The notes under the pieces are model-generated. The model was not told the origin of the DNA, did no database searches, and saw nothing but the letters and a program-made list of their open reading frames with translations. The position numbers and the translations under genes were made by a program. This document shows positions 33,635 through 42,318 of a DNA stretch of 64,000 nt, in pieces. The DNA is from Ramlibacter sp. WS9 (lineage in GTDB: Bacteria > Pseudomonadota > Gammaproteobacteria > Burkholderiales > Burkholderiaceae_C): assembly GCF_003797765.1 (NCBI RefSeq), contig NZ_RKMB01000005.1:186001-250000 (forward strand), written 5' to 3'. Every line of letters starts with the position of its first letter. The stretch's first letter is position 1.

Positions 33635-34870
33635 TCAGGTCCCGACTTCACCAGCGACAGGCACAGGTTGTTCACCAACGGGCAGCACTGGTGAAAGTTC
33701 AAGCGTCTGCCCCGGCCACCAGCCCTGTTGAACACCGACCAACACTTGCCGCGTCAGACGCCCGGCCACGGGCAATGCGCACCCGGCGTTCATGAACATG
33801 TCGCGCAGCCACGGCAACAAGCGCAAGTCAGACTGGAACAACGGCGTCAACCAGCGGCTGGCCTGCCCGTAGAAGTGCAGGTGGCGCCGCCGCAGCTGGG
33901 TGTAGCGCTCCAGGGCTTGCGGCACCGAGTCGGCCCGGTCGACGCAATCGCGCAACGCCACCGCGTCCAGCAGCGCGAGGTTGGTACCCTGGCCGAGTTG
34001 CGGGCTGGTGGCGTGGGCGGCGTCGCCAACGACGACCGCGCGGTCCGTGTGATAGCTCGGCATCACGGTATCGTGGTAGCGGGCCCAGGTCAGTTGATCG
34101 AGCGAAGTGATCTGGTCCAACAGCGGGCCGCACGCCGGGTTCAGCGCCAGCAGCTCACGCTTGAACGCATCGAGCCCGGCCTCGCGCCACGCAGCGTAGC
34201 GGCTCGCGTGCAAGCTCCAGAACAGGCTGACGACGGGCACATCGCGCCCCGGCGCGACGCCCGTCGGCATGATGCCGAGCATCTGGTTTGCGCCTCGGTA
34301 CCACTGCCAGAGGGTCGAACCGTGTTCCCGCTTGGGATCGTCCAGCACAGCCCACACTGCGCCCCAGGGATAGATGCGATCGCTGCAGGCCAGCCTGGTC
34401 TGCTGGCGCAGCGTCGATCGACTGCCATCGGCGATGACCACCAGGTCGTGCTTGTCCTGGAGTGCCTGCAGCTCGCGCACCTCGTGGCCTGTCACCACTT
34501 TCACGCCGCAGCTGTGGGCCAGCTTCCACAAGCTGTCGAACAGCACGCCGCGGTGCAAGCCCACGCCGAACGATCCGGGCTGCCATTTGTCGTAGCGCAC
34601 GTTCACCACCGGCCAGCGCCTGCGCGTAACGCCGAACAGGTGATCGATGCGGTCGCCCCGGCGCAGCACCTCCTGGTCGATGCCCAGCATGCGCATGGCG
34701 GCCAGGCCGCTCGGCTGCACCAGGATGCCGGCGCCTATCGATTGCGGCGTCTCGAACTTTTCAAAGATGGTGACGCGGTGCCCGGACCGGGCCAGCAAGG
34801 CAGCTGCGGAAAGGCCGGCAAAGCCGGCGCCGGCAACCGCGACGTCAAGTGTTCGCAAGGGGCGGGACAT
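33635..34870 (-). CDS. FAD-dependent aromatic-type monooxygenase (class A)
   Basis: 411 aa flavoprotein monooxygenase: VAVAGAGFAGLSAAALLARSGHRVTIFEKF at the N-terminus, DLVVIADGSRSTLRQQ (DG motif) and AVVVGDAAHATSPQLGQGTNLALLDAVAL (GD motif). UbiH/salicylate-hydroxylase-like. Third gene of the DCC-SDR-monooxygenase run; its start overlaps the SDR gene by 26 bp. Substrate unknown. Confidence 0.83.
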   Translation of the reverse strand: MSRPLRTLDVAVAGAGFAGLSAAALLARSGHRVTIFEKFETPQSIGAGILVQPSGLAAMRMLGIDQEVLRRGDRIDHLFGVTRRRWPVVNVRYDKWQPGSFGVGLHRGVLFDSLWKLAHSCGVKVVTGHEVRELQALQDKHDLVVIADGSRSTLRQQTRLACSDRIYPWGAVWAVLDDPKREHGSTLWQWYRGANQMLGIMPTGVAPGRDVPVVSLFWSLHASRYAAWREAGLDAFKRELLALNPACGPLLDQITSLDQLTWARYHDTVMPSYHTDRAVVVGDAAHATSPQLGQGTNLALLDAVALRDCVDRADSVPQALERYTQLRRRHLHFYGQASRWLTPLFQSDLRLLPWLRDMFMNAGCALPVAGRLTRQVLVGVQQGWWPGQTLELSPVLPVGEQPVPVAGEVGT

Positions 34871-35762
34871 CCGCCGATGCTAACAAGCCCGCGTCGGGCG
34901 CTGGTTCGCCCGCCGGCAGCAGTGGCAGCGGGTCGCGCCCCAGCCAACGGCGCACCTCGTTGCCTGCTTGCGGGACGGAGCCCGCCTGCAACATGCGCAT
35001 GGTGTCGATGCTGAACACTTTCTGCGGAACGATGCGTGCCAGCCGCGCCGTGAGTTTCATCAGCCACCACGGCACAGGCATCCACAGGGGCGCGCCCTTG
35101 TTCTGCGCAGTGCGGTAGCTGGCGAGCATTTCGCGGTACGTCATTGCACGCGGGCCCGCCAGTTCGATAACACGCCGCAGCGCCTTTGGATGTTCGGCGA
35201 TGCGCGCCACGCACTGCGCGACGTCCGTCGCCTGTATCGGCTGGACCCTACTTTCGCCGGGATGAAAGACGCCCGGCAGCGCGATCACCGGTTGGCGTGC
35301 CAGCCAGCGAAACAGGCGCGTGCTCGGACAGGCGGGGTCGACCAGCAGGCCCGGGCGCACGATCGCGAAGTCGACCGGACCGCTCTCGTAGGCCTGCTCG
35401 GCCGCCAACTTGCTGGCCATGTATTCGCCCGCGATGCCGGTGCCCGCGCCCAGGGCCGAGACGTGCACGATGCGTGCGACCCGCTCCGCGGCGCAGGCGG
35501 CCGCGAGCGCTTGGGCAGCCCGCCGGTGCACGACATCCCACGTGTTGCCGTCGCGCTCGATCAGGATGCCGACCGCGTTGACCACCACGTCCGCGCCGCG
35601 AACGACGGTGCGCAGATTCGCCGCGTCCAGGTCGAAGCGGAAGTCCACGGGCAGTTCGGCGTCCCTGCGCCCGGCGCGCAGAACCCGGTGACCGCGCGCG
35701 GCCAGCTCCTTCACGATGGCGCGGCCGAGCAGGCCGGTCGAACCGAAGACGACGACTTTCAT
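34845..35762 (-). CDS. NAD(P)-binding SDR/NmrA-type oxidoreductase
   Basis: 305 aa. Extended SDR with MKVVVFGSTGLLGRAIVKELAARGHRV (Rossmann motif), DADVVVNAVGIL-like stretch and YMASKLAAEQA (YxxxK). Similar to the NDUFA9-like atypical SDRs (RPGLLVDP, GVFHPGESRVQPIQATDVAQC). The start ATG at 35760-35762 overlaps the DCC gene stop (ATGA); a longer open frame upstream runs through that gene and is rejected. Role unknown; together with the DCC protein and monooxygenase it forms a three-gene redox unit. Confidence 0.78.
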   Translation of the reverse strand: MKVVVFGSTGLLGRAIVKELAARGHRVLRAGRRDAELPVDFRFDLDAANLRTVVRGADVVVNAVGILIERDGNTWDVVHRRAAQALAAACAAERVARIVHVSALGAGTGIAGEYMASKLAAEQAYESGPVDFAIVRPGLLVDPACPSTRLFRWLARQPVIALPGVFHPGESRVQPIQATDVAQCVARIAEHPKALRRVIELAGPRAMTYREMLASYRTAQNKGAPLWMPVPWWLMKLTARLARIVPQKVFSIDTMRMLQAGSVPQAGNEVRRWLGRDPLPLLPAGEPAPDAGLLASADVPPLANT

Positions 35763-36229
35763 GATGCTGTCCTTTCGTTGGTGGATTCGCAGACATCGCC
35801 GGCGCATGCGCCGGCTGTGCGCCGGGCCGCCTGCGCGGCGGCCATGCGTGCCAGCAAGGGCTGCAGCAGCGCCGAGACCTTGTAGCGATTGCGCGCGAAC
35901 ACTGCATAGGCACGTTCGGCAATCGAGCTCACCCCGGGCAAGGCCGTGGGTGCGAACAGCAAGCCCCATCCCACAGCGCCGTAAGCCAGCCGGAACACCT
36001 CGACACCGACGACCAGCGTGCCGTCGGGCCGCACCGCGTGAATCAGGCGTTGCATGTCCTCGACCTTCGCACCGTATTTCGCAGCGTCGAAGCCGGGGAG
36101 GGCGATGTCCACGAACGCCAGCCGCCGTAAACCATCCAGCTGTGCAAGCCGGTCCATCTCGAGCCGGCAAATGGGACACGCGCCGTCGTACAGCAAGGTG
36201 AGTGGGTAGTCGTTTCGGGATTGCTTCAT
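35759..36229 (-). CDS. DCC-family thiol-disulfide oxidoreductase (DUF393)
   Basis: 156 aa. N-terminal LLYDGACPICRLEMDRL carries the DxxCxxC hallmark of the DCC family, then FVDIALPGFDAAKYG and a helical stretch VFRLAYGAVGWGLLF. Members are small thioredoxin-like proteins of unknown partner. First gene of the unit controlled by the operator at 36258-36275. Confidence 0.82.
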   Translation of the reverse strand: MKQSRNDYPLTLLYDGACPICRLEMDRLAQLDGLRRLAFVDIALPGFDAAKYGAKVEDMQRLIHAVRPDGTLVVGVEVFRLAYGAVGWGLLFAPTALPGVSSIAERAYAVFARNRYKVSALLQPLLARMAAAQAARRTAGACAGDVCESTNERTAS

Positions 36230-36257
36230 GGCTATGATTAAATCGATAAGACAGTAA

Positions 36258-36275
36258 TTTCAGTCAATACAGAAA
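36258..36275. promoter_or_regulatory. Operator copy 1, upstream of the DCC-SDR-monooxygenase unit
   Basis: TTTCAGTCAATACAGAAA is an 18-bp imperfect palindrome that matches the operator at 36905-36922 in 15 of 18 positions. On the minus strand it contains TTGACT, a plausible -35, with TTTAAT at 19-bp spacing as -10. It lies 28 bp before the DCC start. Confidence 0.65.
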
Positions 36276-36297
36276 TGATCGAGCAAAAAAAGGGGCG

Positions 36298-36879
36298 TTA
36301 CGGCCCGATCACCGCGCCCACCTCGTTCACGGGCGGCGCGTCGGTGCCGCCGGTCGTTTGACCGCGGATCAGTTTCTGGATCTTGGCGCCGAGTTTCAGC
36401 ACCTTGGTGAGGGTTTCGGTGTCGAGCCGGAGCATCTCGTCGCTCCACGCCGACAACGACTCGAGCATCACGAGCATCTCCTTGATCCGTGCCGCTCGCT
36501 CCAAACCGTCCACCATCAGCTCCGGGCTGTTGAGAAGGTCCTTCAGCACGTCGATCGTCGGTTCGATCTCCCGCTCTTTCCGCTCGCGCACGATCGTGCG
36601 GGTGAGCTCCCAGATGTCCGTGCTGGCCTCGAAGTGGTCCCGCCTGTCGCCCAGCACATGCACCATCTTCACCAGGTTCCAGGCCTGGAGTTCGCGGATC
36701 GAATTGCTCACGTTGCTTCGCGCGACCGCCAGCGTTTCGGCAATCTCGTCGGCCGGCAGCGGCTTGCCGCTGAGATAGAGCAGGGCATGGATCTGCGCGA
36801 CCGTGCGATTGACGCCCCATCGGGTGCCCATTTCGCCCCAGTGGAGGATGAATTTCTGGGAGGTGGCGCTGAGTTCCAT
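36298..36879 (-). CDS. GbsR/MarR-type transcriptional regulator
   Basis: 193 aa. The N-terminal winged helix (WGVNRTVAQIHALLYLSGKPLPADEIAETLAVARSNVSNSIRELQAWNLVKMVHVLGDRRDHFE) is the GbsR signature; a long helical dimerisation segment follows (KEREIEPTIDVLKDLL, ARIKEMLVMLESLSAW). It probably represses itself and the downstream DCC-SDR-monooxygenase unit through the two matching palindromes. The promoter places transcription start at or next to the ATG, and there is no ribosome site, so the mRNA is likely leaderless. Confidence 0.85.
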   Translation of the reverse strand: MELSATSQKFILHWGEMGTRWGVNRTVAQIHALLYLSGKPLPADEIAETLAVARSNVSNSIRELQAWNLVKMVHVLGDRRDHFEASTDIWELTRTIVRERKEREIEPTIDVLKDLLNSPELMVDGLERAARIKEMLVMLESLSAWSDEMLRLDTETLTKVLKLGAKIQKLIRGQTTGGTDAPPVNEVGAVIGP

Positions 36880-36885
36880 GACCGA

Positions 36886-36922
36886 AGATTAGATCTGCCA
36901 GTTATTTCTGTCAAGACAGAAT
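36886..36922 (-). promoter_or_regulatory. Promoter and operator copy 2 of the GbsR-type gene
   Basis: Minus-strand TTGACA (36909-36914) and TAATCT (36886-36891) with a 17-bp spacer. The -35 is embedded in TTTCTGTCAAGACAGAAT (36905-36922), whose core TTCTGTC-AA-GACAGAA is a perfect palindrome. Only six bases separate the -10 from the ATG at 36879. Confidence 0.75.
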
Positions 36923-38679
36923 TATTGGTGCGCCCGTTTCACGTCCAGCGCCTGTCCGAGCTTGCGGTCCAGCGGCAATGGCTCATCGTGCAGTTGCGCA
37001 GCCAGCAGCTCCGCGCACAGCACCGAAAAGGTCAGCCCGCGCGACCCCATCGCTGTGCTGACCCACAGGCCGGGTTGCACTTCGCCGAGCAACGGACGCC
37101 GGTCGGCGGAGGCGCAACGCACGCCGGTCCAGGCGCGCAGTTCGGTGCTCGCGAATGTTGGTGCGAGTTCCTGCGCAGCGGCGGGCAACAGGTCGTGCAG
37201 GCGCTGCGAATTGGCCTGGTGATCTGCTTCGCGCACGGCAAGGTCCTGGTCATCGCGGTCAAAAGTTGAGCCGCAGAACCAGGCGGCCCGCCCGGCAATC
37301 GGCACGTGCGGAATGAAATGCCCGTTGCCGTTGACCGCAAACAGCGGCAGTGATTCGCCCGCTTCATGGGCCCACGACACTTGCCCGCGGATCGGTTGCA
37401 GCGGCAGCGGGATGGGCAGCAGTCTTGCGCCGGCGTGCGCCGCGGCGATCACGACCAGATCGGCTGACGCAATGCTCTCGCCTTGCGCACCCAGCACTTG
37501 CCAGCCTTCACCCGAGCGGACGACCTGTTCGACAGCTGTGCTCGCACGCCACCTGATGCCTGGCTGGGCCAGCCACGCGCGCACCAGCGCCGCCGGCTTG
37601 ATCCAGCCCGCCTGCTCATGCCAGTAGGCGTGGGTCGAGGGGGCGAGTTTTGCGGCGGAAACTTGCACGCCATCGGCGTCTCGGGTCCACGGTTGCCATG
37701 CTTCCTGTGCATCGGCCGCAGGCGCATCCGCCCCCGGCCGATGCTCGAGCACGCCCGTCAGGCACCAATCCTCGCCGTCGCGCAGCAGGGCGCGCGCCTG
37801 CTGGAGCGTGGCGCGGACTCCGCATCGGGTGAGGCGCGACAACAGGCTGTCGTCCGGCGAAAAGTGCGGCGCGATCATCCCCACCGGCAGGCCCGAGGCG
37901 CCGGCTGCGGGCTCCGCGGCGCCGTCCAGAACCGTGACTTGCCAACCTCTTCGCGCGAGGCTCGCGGCGGCGGACGCACCCGCAAGGCCCGCACCGATGA
38001 CGACGCAGTGCCCTGGCTCCACCACGTTGCGCGGCCGCTGGCCCTTGGGCTCCCATGCCGGCGCAAAGACGGCTTCGATGCCAAGCCGCTCAGGCAGCGT
38101 GCGTTCGGCCTGCTTCACCGAAAAGCCGCACTGCGCGAGATTGCGGAGCAAGTCGCCGTCTGCTCGTGAAGCCGCGAGCGCCGTGCCGCGCCGGCAGTGC
38201 CGGACGATGCCTTTGAGCGCGTGCAAGTCCAACGCCGCACCACTGTCCTTGGAGTCGGCACCACCCAGGAAAACGGAATCCGCGTGGAAAGGCTGCTGGC
38301 GCAGCCCGTCGCGCACGTCGCCGACAAACAGGGTGAGCAGCACGCGGCCTTGCTCGAAAACCAACCGATGCGTGCCCGGCGTCAAGCCGAACCACTGCGC
38401 GGCGAGTTCCTGGGCCATACCCACCAGGTCGGGATACAGCGCCGTTTCCCGTACGAGGTCGGCAGCGGGCACGGCCTGCACCCCGGCAGAGACGAAGTGC
38501 AGGATGCGCGGCCGCGCCGGATCGTCCTTCCACGCGCGCCATGCCGCCAGGAAATTCAGCCCCAGGCCGAAGCTGGTCTCCAGGATCCGCCAATGCGGCT
38601 GCCCCGCCCACGCTTGCGGCAAGCCGCAGCCGTGCAGGAACAGGTGGCGGGCTTGCTCGAGCCCGCCCGGCCCGGACAT
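36922..38679 (-). CDS. mnmC: MnmC: tRNA U34 modification protein with degenerate MnmD half
   Basis: 585 aa. The C-terminal FAD domain (MnmC1 oxidase; CVVIGAGLAGASAAASLARRGW, GMIAPHFSPDDSLLSR, ending LPLDRKLGQALDVKRAHQ) removes the carboxymethyl group of cmnm5s2U34. The N-terminal methyltransferase half retains LETSFGLGLNFLAAW but lacks the usual first 30 or so residues, and the catalytic LDGFxPxxNPxxW motif is replaced by FLGGADSKDSGAALD. The oxidase is probably intact, the methyltransferase doubtful. The start overlaps the yggX stop by one base, which supports this short N-terminus. Confidence 0.85.
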   Translation of the reverse strand: MSGPGGLEQARHLFLHGCGLPQAWAGQPHWRILETSFGLGLNFLAAWRAWKDDPARPRILHFVSAGVQAVPAADLVRETALYPDLVGMAQELAAQWFGLTPGTHRLVFEQGRVLLTLFVGDVRDGLRQQPFHADSVFLGGADSKDSGAALDLHALKGIVRHCRRGTALAASRADGDLLRNLAQCGFSVKQAERTLPERLGIEAVFAPAWEPKGQRPRNVVEPGHCVVIGAGLAGASAAASLARRGWQVTVLDGAAEPAAGASGLPVGMIAPHFSPDDSLLSRLTRCGVRATLQQARALLRDGEDWCLTGVLEHRPGADAPAADAQEAWQPWTRDADGVQVSAAKLAPSTHAYWHEQAGWIKPAALVRAWLAQPGIRWRASTAVEQVVRSGEGWQVLGAQGESIASADLVVIAAAHAGARLLPIPLPLQPIRGQVSWAHEAGESLPLFAVNGNGHFIPHVPIAGRAAWFCGSTFDRDDQDLAVREADHQANSQRLHDLLPAAAQELAPTFASTELRAWTGVRCASADRRPLLGEVQPGLWVSTAMGSRGLTFSVLCAELLAAQLHDEPLPLDRKLGQALDVKRAHQ

Positions 38680-38951
38680 TACGGGGCGGGGGGCACGTAG
38701 CCCTGGGCCACGTCGGCGCCGCTGCCGAAGAAATGGTTTTCCATCTGCCGCGCGAGGTACTGCCGCGCCCGCGCATCGGCCAGGTTCAGCCGGTTTTCAT
38801 TGACCAGCATGGTCTGCTGCTTGAGCCATGCGGCCCAGGCTTCCTTGCTGACGCTCTCATAAATGCGCTTGCCGAGTTCGCCGGGGTAGGGCGGCAAGTC
38901 GAGGCCTTCGGCTTCCTTGCCGAGCTTGATGCAATTGACGGTACGAGCCAT
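38679..38951 (-). CDS. yggX: Fe(2+)-trafficking protein YggX
   Basis: 90 aa, normal length. [32 protein letters not shown] with the single conserved Cys, then [38 protein letters not shown]. Protects Fe-S enzymes from oxidation. TAATG overlap with mnmC. Its start lies 24 bp from the shared 17-bp motif. Confidence 0.95.
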   Translation of the reverse strand: MARTVNCIKLGKEAEGLDLPPYPGELGKRIYESVSKEAWAAWLKQQTMLVNENRLNLADARARQYLARQMENHFFGSGADVAQGYVPPAP

Positions 38952-38975
38952 GGGGACGCCTCTTTGGATGGTTTC

Positions 38976-38992
38976 GCGAATAAGCTTGTGCG
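38976..38992. promoter_or_regulatory. Shared 17-bp motif upstream of the sulfate-binding protein gene
   Basis: GCGAATAAGCTTGTGCG matches GCGGATAAGCTTATGCG at 32725-32741 in 15 of 17 positions. It is 90 bp before the sulfate-binding protein start and 24 bp before yggX on the other strand. GCGAATAA is also repeated directly within 38976-38997. Confidence 0.6.
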
Positions 38993-39082
38993 AATAAACA
39001 AGTGAAAACTCAGTCGTTCCAGTTTCGGGACCGGGCTCCCAGAATCGGCTCTGTCGATTACCAGAACCCGAAAGAAACTGTC

Positions 39083-40108
39083 ATGACCCTTCGCCGCGAC
39101 TTTATCAAGATTCCCCTGGCCGCTGCCGTGGCCGGCGCGTTGTCCCTGGCCGCGCTGCCTTCATTGGCCCAGCAACCGGTGACGCTGCTCAACGTTTCCT
39201 ACGACCCGACGCGCGAGTTGTACGTCGAGTTCAACAAGGCGTTTGCCACCCACTGGAAGGCCAAGACCGGACAGGACGTGGCCACCAAGCAGTCGCACGG
39301 CGGCTCGGGCAAGCAGGCCCGTTCGGTCATCGACGGCCTCGACGCCGATGTGGTGACGCTGGCGCTGGCCGGCGACATCGATGCGCTGGCCAACAACGGC
39401 GGCTGGCTGGCGAAGGACTGGCAGAAGCGCCTGCCGCACAACTCCTCCCCCTACACCTCGACCATCGTCCTCGTGGTGCGCCAGGGCAATCCGAAGGGCA
39501 TCAAGGACTGGGACGACCTGGTCAAGCCCGGCATCAGCGTGATCACGCCGAACCCAAAGACCTCGGGCGGTGCGCGCTGGAATTATCTCGCGGCATGGGA
39601 ATTCGCCAAGCGCAAGTACGGTGGAGAGGCAAAGGCCAAGGAATTCGTCGGCAAGCTCTACTCGAACGTGCCGGTGCTGGACACGGGTGCTCGCGGCTCG
39701 TCCATCACCTTTGCCCAGCGCAACCAGGGAGACGTGTTCATCTCCTGGGAGAACGAGGCCTACCTGCTGGAGAAGGAATTCGGCAGCAAGGTCGACGTGG
39801 TCTACCCGTCGATCTCCATCCTGGCGGAGCCGCCCGTCGCCGTGGTCGACAAGAACGTGGACCGCAAGGGCACGCGCGCCGCGGCCGAGGAGTACTTGAA
39901 GTTCCTCTACACCGAAGAGGGCCAGGACATCGCGGGCAAGAATTTCTATCGTCCCGCCGTTTCGGCGAAAGCACAGGCCAAGTACGCGAAGCAGTTTCCG
40001 AAGCTGAACCTGTTCACCATCGAGCAGGCGTTCGGCGGGTGGGGCAAGGCGGACAAGGAGCACTTCGCGGACGGCGGCAGCTTCGACCAGATTTACACCC
40101 GCAAATAG
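39083..40108 (+). CDS. sbp: Sulfate/thiosulfate ABC transporter periplasmic binding protein
   Basis: 341 aa. The signal peptide starts [11 protein letters not shown], with a twin-arginine-like RRDFIK, and ends SLAQQ. The mature part is Sbp/CysP-like: [68 protein letters not shown] and [15 protein letters not shown]. It captures periplasmic sulfate. The expected permease and ATPase genes do not follow; a convergent yeiH-type gene lies 91 bp downstream. The ATG at 39083 is chosen for its signal peptide over an in-frame GTG at 39002. Confidence 0.92.
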   Translation: MTLRRDFIKIPLAAAVAGALSLAALPSLAQQPVTLLNVSYDPTRELYVEFNKAFATHWKAKTGQDVATKQSHGGSGKQARSVIDGLDADVVTLALAGDIDALANNGGWLAKDWQKRLPHNSSPYTSTIVLVVRQGNPKGIKDWDDLVKPGISVITPNPKTSGGARWNYLAAWEFAKRKYGGEAKAKEFVGKLYSNVPVLDTGARGSSITFAQRNQGDVFISWENEAYLLEKEFGSKVDVVYPSISILAEPPVAVVDKNVDRKGTRAAAEEYLKFLYTEEGQDIAGKNFYRPAVSAKAQAKYAKQFPKLNLFTIEQAFGGWGKADKEHFADGGSFDQIYTRK

Positions 40109-40116
40109 GAGATGCC

Positions 40117-40410
40117 ATGCGCACGCCTTCGCTGCACGACCGCATTCTTGACGTATTGGGGCTCACGGCCGCGGCCTGGGGTGTCGAAATGCGTGAGGGT
40201 CAATGCATGCGCCAGGCGACCGCGACCAGCACGACAGCGCCGATCCAGGCCGTGGTGCCCAGCATCAGCGCGGCTTGGCGCCAGCCTGCCCGGGCGATTG
40301 CCGCGAATGAGGTCTTCATGCCCAGGGCCGCGACGCCCATCAACAGGCAGGCATTCGACAGGTCGTTCAAGGAGGACTGGACGCGTGGCGACAGGCCCAC
40401 TGTCGACTGA
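40117..40410 (+). CDS. Small ORF of uncertain status after the sulfate-binding gene
   Basis: 97 codons starting MRTPSLHDRILDVLG, with AGGAG five bases upstream of the ATG and 8 bp after the sbp stop. Only the first 28 codons are free; the rest lies antisense to the yeiH-type gene. It may be a genuine small protein or the stump of a former downstream gene truncated by rearrangement. I do not recognise it. Confidence 0.3.
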   Translation: MRTPSLHDRILDVLGLTAAAWGVEMREGQCMRQATATSTTAPIQAVVPSISAAWRQPARAIAANEVFMPRAATPINRQAFDRSFKEDWTRGDRPTVD

Positions 40411-41240
40411 AAGAGGGCCAGCAGCAGGAACAGGATGAGAAAGCTCGGCACAAGCGGCGGCAGCTCGCCGCTGCCTTGCGCTTCATCCCTGTCATGCTTG
40501 TTCCGGAAGGCACAGACCACACCCGCGACGACCGCGGCCAGCAAGGCGACGCGGGACAGCTTGACGATCGCGGCAGTGTTGCCGGCCTCCGGGCCCAAGG
40601 TGTAGCCCGCCACCACCACCTGCGCCACGTCATGGATGGTTGCGCCCAGGAACAGGCCGGCTGCCGTGGGGGACAGCCCCAGATGCTGGGCCACCAGCGG
40701 ATACACCAGCATCGCCAAAGTGGAAAGCAGCGTCGCGAGAACGACCACGGCCAGTGTGTCGCGCTCGAGCGCTTTGTCTTTGGGCAGCACGGCCGCGATC
40801 GCCAGCGCCGCCGACGCGCCGCAGATCGCGGTGGCGCCGCCCGCCAGCACGCCCATCTGCGTGGAAAGGCCCAACCGTTTGGCCAGCGCGAGGCCGCACA
40901 GCAAGGTTGTCGCGACGGCGGTGATCACGATCAACGCACTCGGCCAGCCCAACGCCGCGATCTCCGCCGCCGTGATGCGCGCGCCCAGCAAGCCCACGCC
41001 CAGGCGCAGGACAACGCGCACGCAAAAGACTACGCCCGGTGCGGTGCGGATTTCCTCGCTCAGGTAGTGGAGCGCCGTGCCGACGAGCAGCGCACACAAC
41101 ATCGGCGGCGCGCCGGTCTGCGCGGCCGCGTAGCCGGCGGCCAGGGCGATCACCACGCAGGTGGTGAAGCCGGGAAGCGCCGCGATGAGCTGCTGCTGGC
41201 TCCAGCCGGCGCGCATGAAGCGCAGCATCAGGGCGCGCAT
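40200..41240 (-). CDS. YeiH/UPF0324-family putative sulfate/sulfite exporter
   Basis: 346 aa with about ten membrane segments. Family features include LCALLVGTALHYLSEEIRTAPGVVFCVRVVLRLGVGLLGARIT, the GGATAICGASAALAIAAVLP motif, TLAVVVLATLLSTLAMLVYP and TIHDVAQVVVAGYTLG. Relatives export sulfite or sulfate released during sulfonate breakdown. It lies 9 bp after the reductase gene, so it looks like the last gene of the eleven-gene operon beginning with the GntR regulator. Confidence 0.87.
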   Translation of the reverse strand: MRALMLRFMRAGWSQQQLIAALPGFTTCVVIALAAGYAAAQTGAPPMLCALLVGTALHYLSEEIRTAPGVVFCVRVVLRLGVGLLGARITAAEIAALGWPSALIVITAVATTLLCGLALAKRLGLSTQMGVLAGGATAICGASAALAIAAVLPKDKALERDTLAVVVLATLLSTLAMLVYPLVAQHLGLSPTAAGLFLGATIHDVAQVVVAGYTLGPEAGNTAAIVKLSRVALLAAVVAGVVCAFRNKHDRDEAQGSGELPPLVPSFLILFLLLALFQSTVGLSPRVQSSLNDLSNACLLMGVAALGMKTSFAAIARAGWRQAALMLGTTAWIGAVVLVAVAWRMH

Positions 41241-41249
41241 GGCGTCGGC

Positions 41250-42023
41250 CTATTTGTCCACGAACGCGCGTTCGATGACGTAGTGGCCGGGGTGGCTCAT
41301 GTTGCCCTCGGCGAGCCCGAGCTTGTCGAGCAGGGCACGCGTGTCCTTGAGCATGCCGGGGCTGCCGCACAGCATGAAGCGGTCGCGCGTGGCGTCCAGG
41401 GGCGGCAGGCCGAGGTCGTGGCACAGCTTGCCGGTCTCCAGCAGCGTGGGAATGCGCCCCTGGTGCCGGAACGATTCGCGTGTGACCGTCGGGTAGTACA
41501 GCAATTGCCTCGAGACCTGCTCGCCGAAGAATTCGTTCTTCGGCAGCTCGTGGGTGATGAGCTGGTCGTAAGCCAGTTCGCTCACCTGGCGGCAGCCGTG
41601 GACCAGCACCACTTTGTCGAAGCGCTCGTAGACCTCCGGGTCGCGGATCGCGCTCATGAAAGGGGCAAGTCCGGTGCCCGTGGCCAGGAGCCAGAGCGTG
41701 CCGCCCGGCAGCAGGTTCTGCAGCAGCAGCGTGCCCGAGGCCTTGCGCCCGACCACGACGGTGTCGCCGGGCCGCACGTGCTGCAGGCGCGAGGTGAGGG
41801 GCCCGTCCTGCACCTTGATGCTGAGGAATTCCAGCGTTTCCTCGTAGTGCGGGCTGACCATGCTGTAGGCGCGCAGGAGCGGACGCCCGTCGACCATCAG
41901 GCCGATCATGGTGAACTGCCCGCTCTGGTAGCGAAAGCCGGGGTCCCGCGTGGTGGTGAACGAGAAGAGGCGGTCGGTCCAGTGATGAACGGAAAGGACC
42001 CGCGCGTCGAACAGGTTGCTCAT
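41250..42023 (-). CDS. fpr: Ferredoxin--NADP+ reductase (plant/bacterial FNR fold)
   Basis: 257 aa. FAD site RAYSMVSPHYEETLEFLSIKV (RxYS motif), then GTLWLLATGTGLAPFMSAIRDPEVYERFDKVVLVHGCR for NADP and a C-terminal RFMLCGSPGMLKDTRALLD and EGNMSHPGHYVIERAFVDK. Unlike the TrxR-like reductase at 25266-26369. Overlaps DUF971 by 4 bp (ATGA) and probably serves the ferredoxins of this operon. Confidence 0.93.
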   Translation of the reverse strand: MSNLFDARVLSVHHWTDRLFSFTTTRDPGFRYQSGQFTMIGLMVDGRPLLRAYSMVSPHYEETLEFLSIKVQDGPLTSRLQHVRPGDTVVVGRKASGTLLLQNLLPGGTLWLLATGTGLAPFMSAIRDPEVYERFDKVVLVHGCRQVSELAYDQLITHELPKNEFFGEQVSRQLLYYPTVTRESFRHQGRIPTLLETGKLCHDLGLPPLDATRDRFMLCGSPGMLKDTRALLDKLGLAEGNMSHPGHYVIERAFVDK

Positions 42024-42318
42024 GGTGCGGAGAGTTCGTGCAGGTACGCCCACGGGTAGATGCCGCGGTCGTGCCCATCGTTGAAGATCAGCTGCAGCCC
42101 CATGTCGCCGACCGGGCGCAGCTGGGTCACCGCGGCGTCCGCGGCGGCCACGGGAGGACGGCCGGTGCGGCGCCCGTTCTCGCATGCCGCGCATTTGCAT
42201 GCGGCGCGCAACTGGGCGCCGCCCAGGTGGCCGAGCAGGCCGTCGCTCCACAGCACGTCGAGACGGCCCGACGCCGCGTGCAGCGTCACGTCCAGGGGCC
42301 AGGCGGTAGTAGCGCTCA

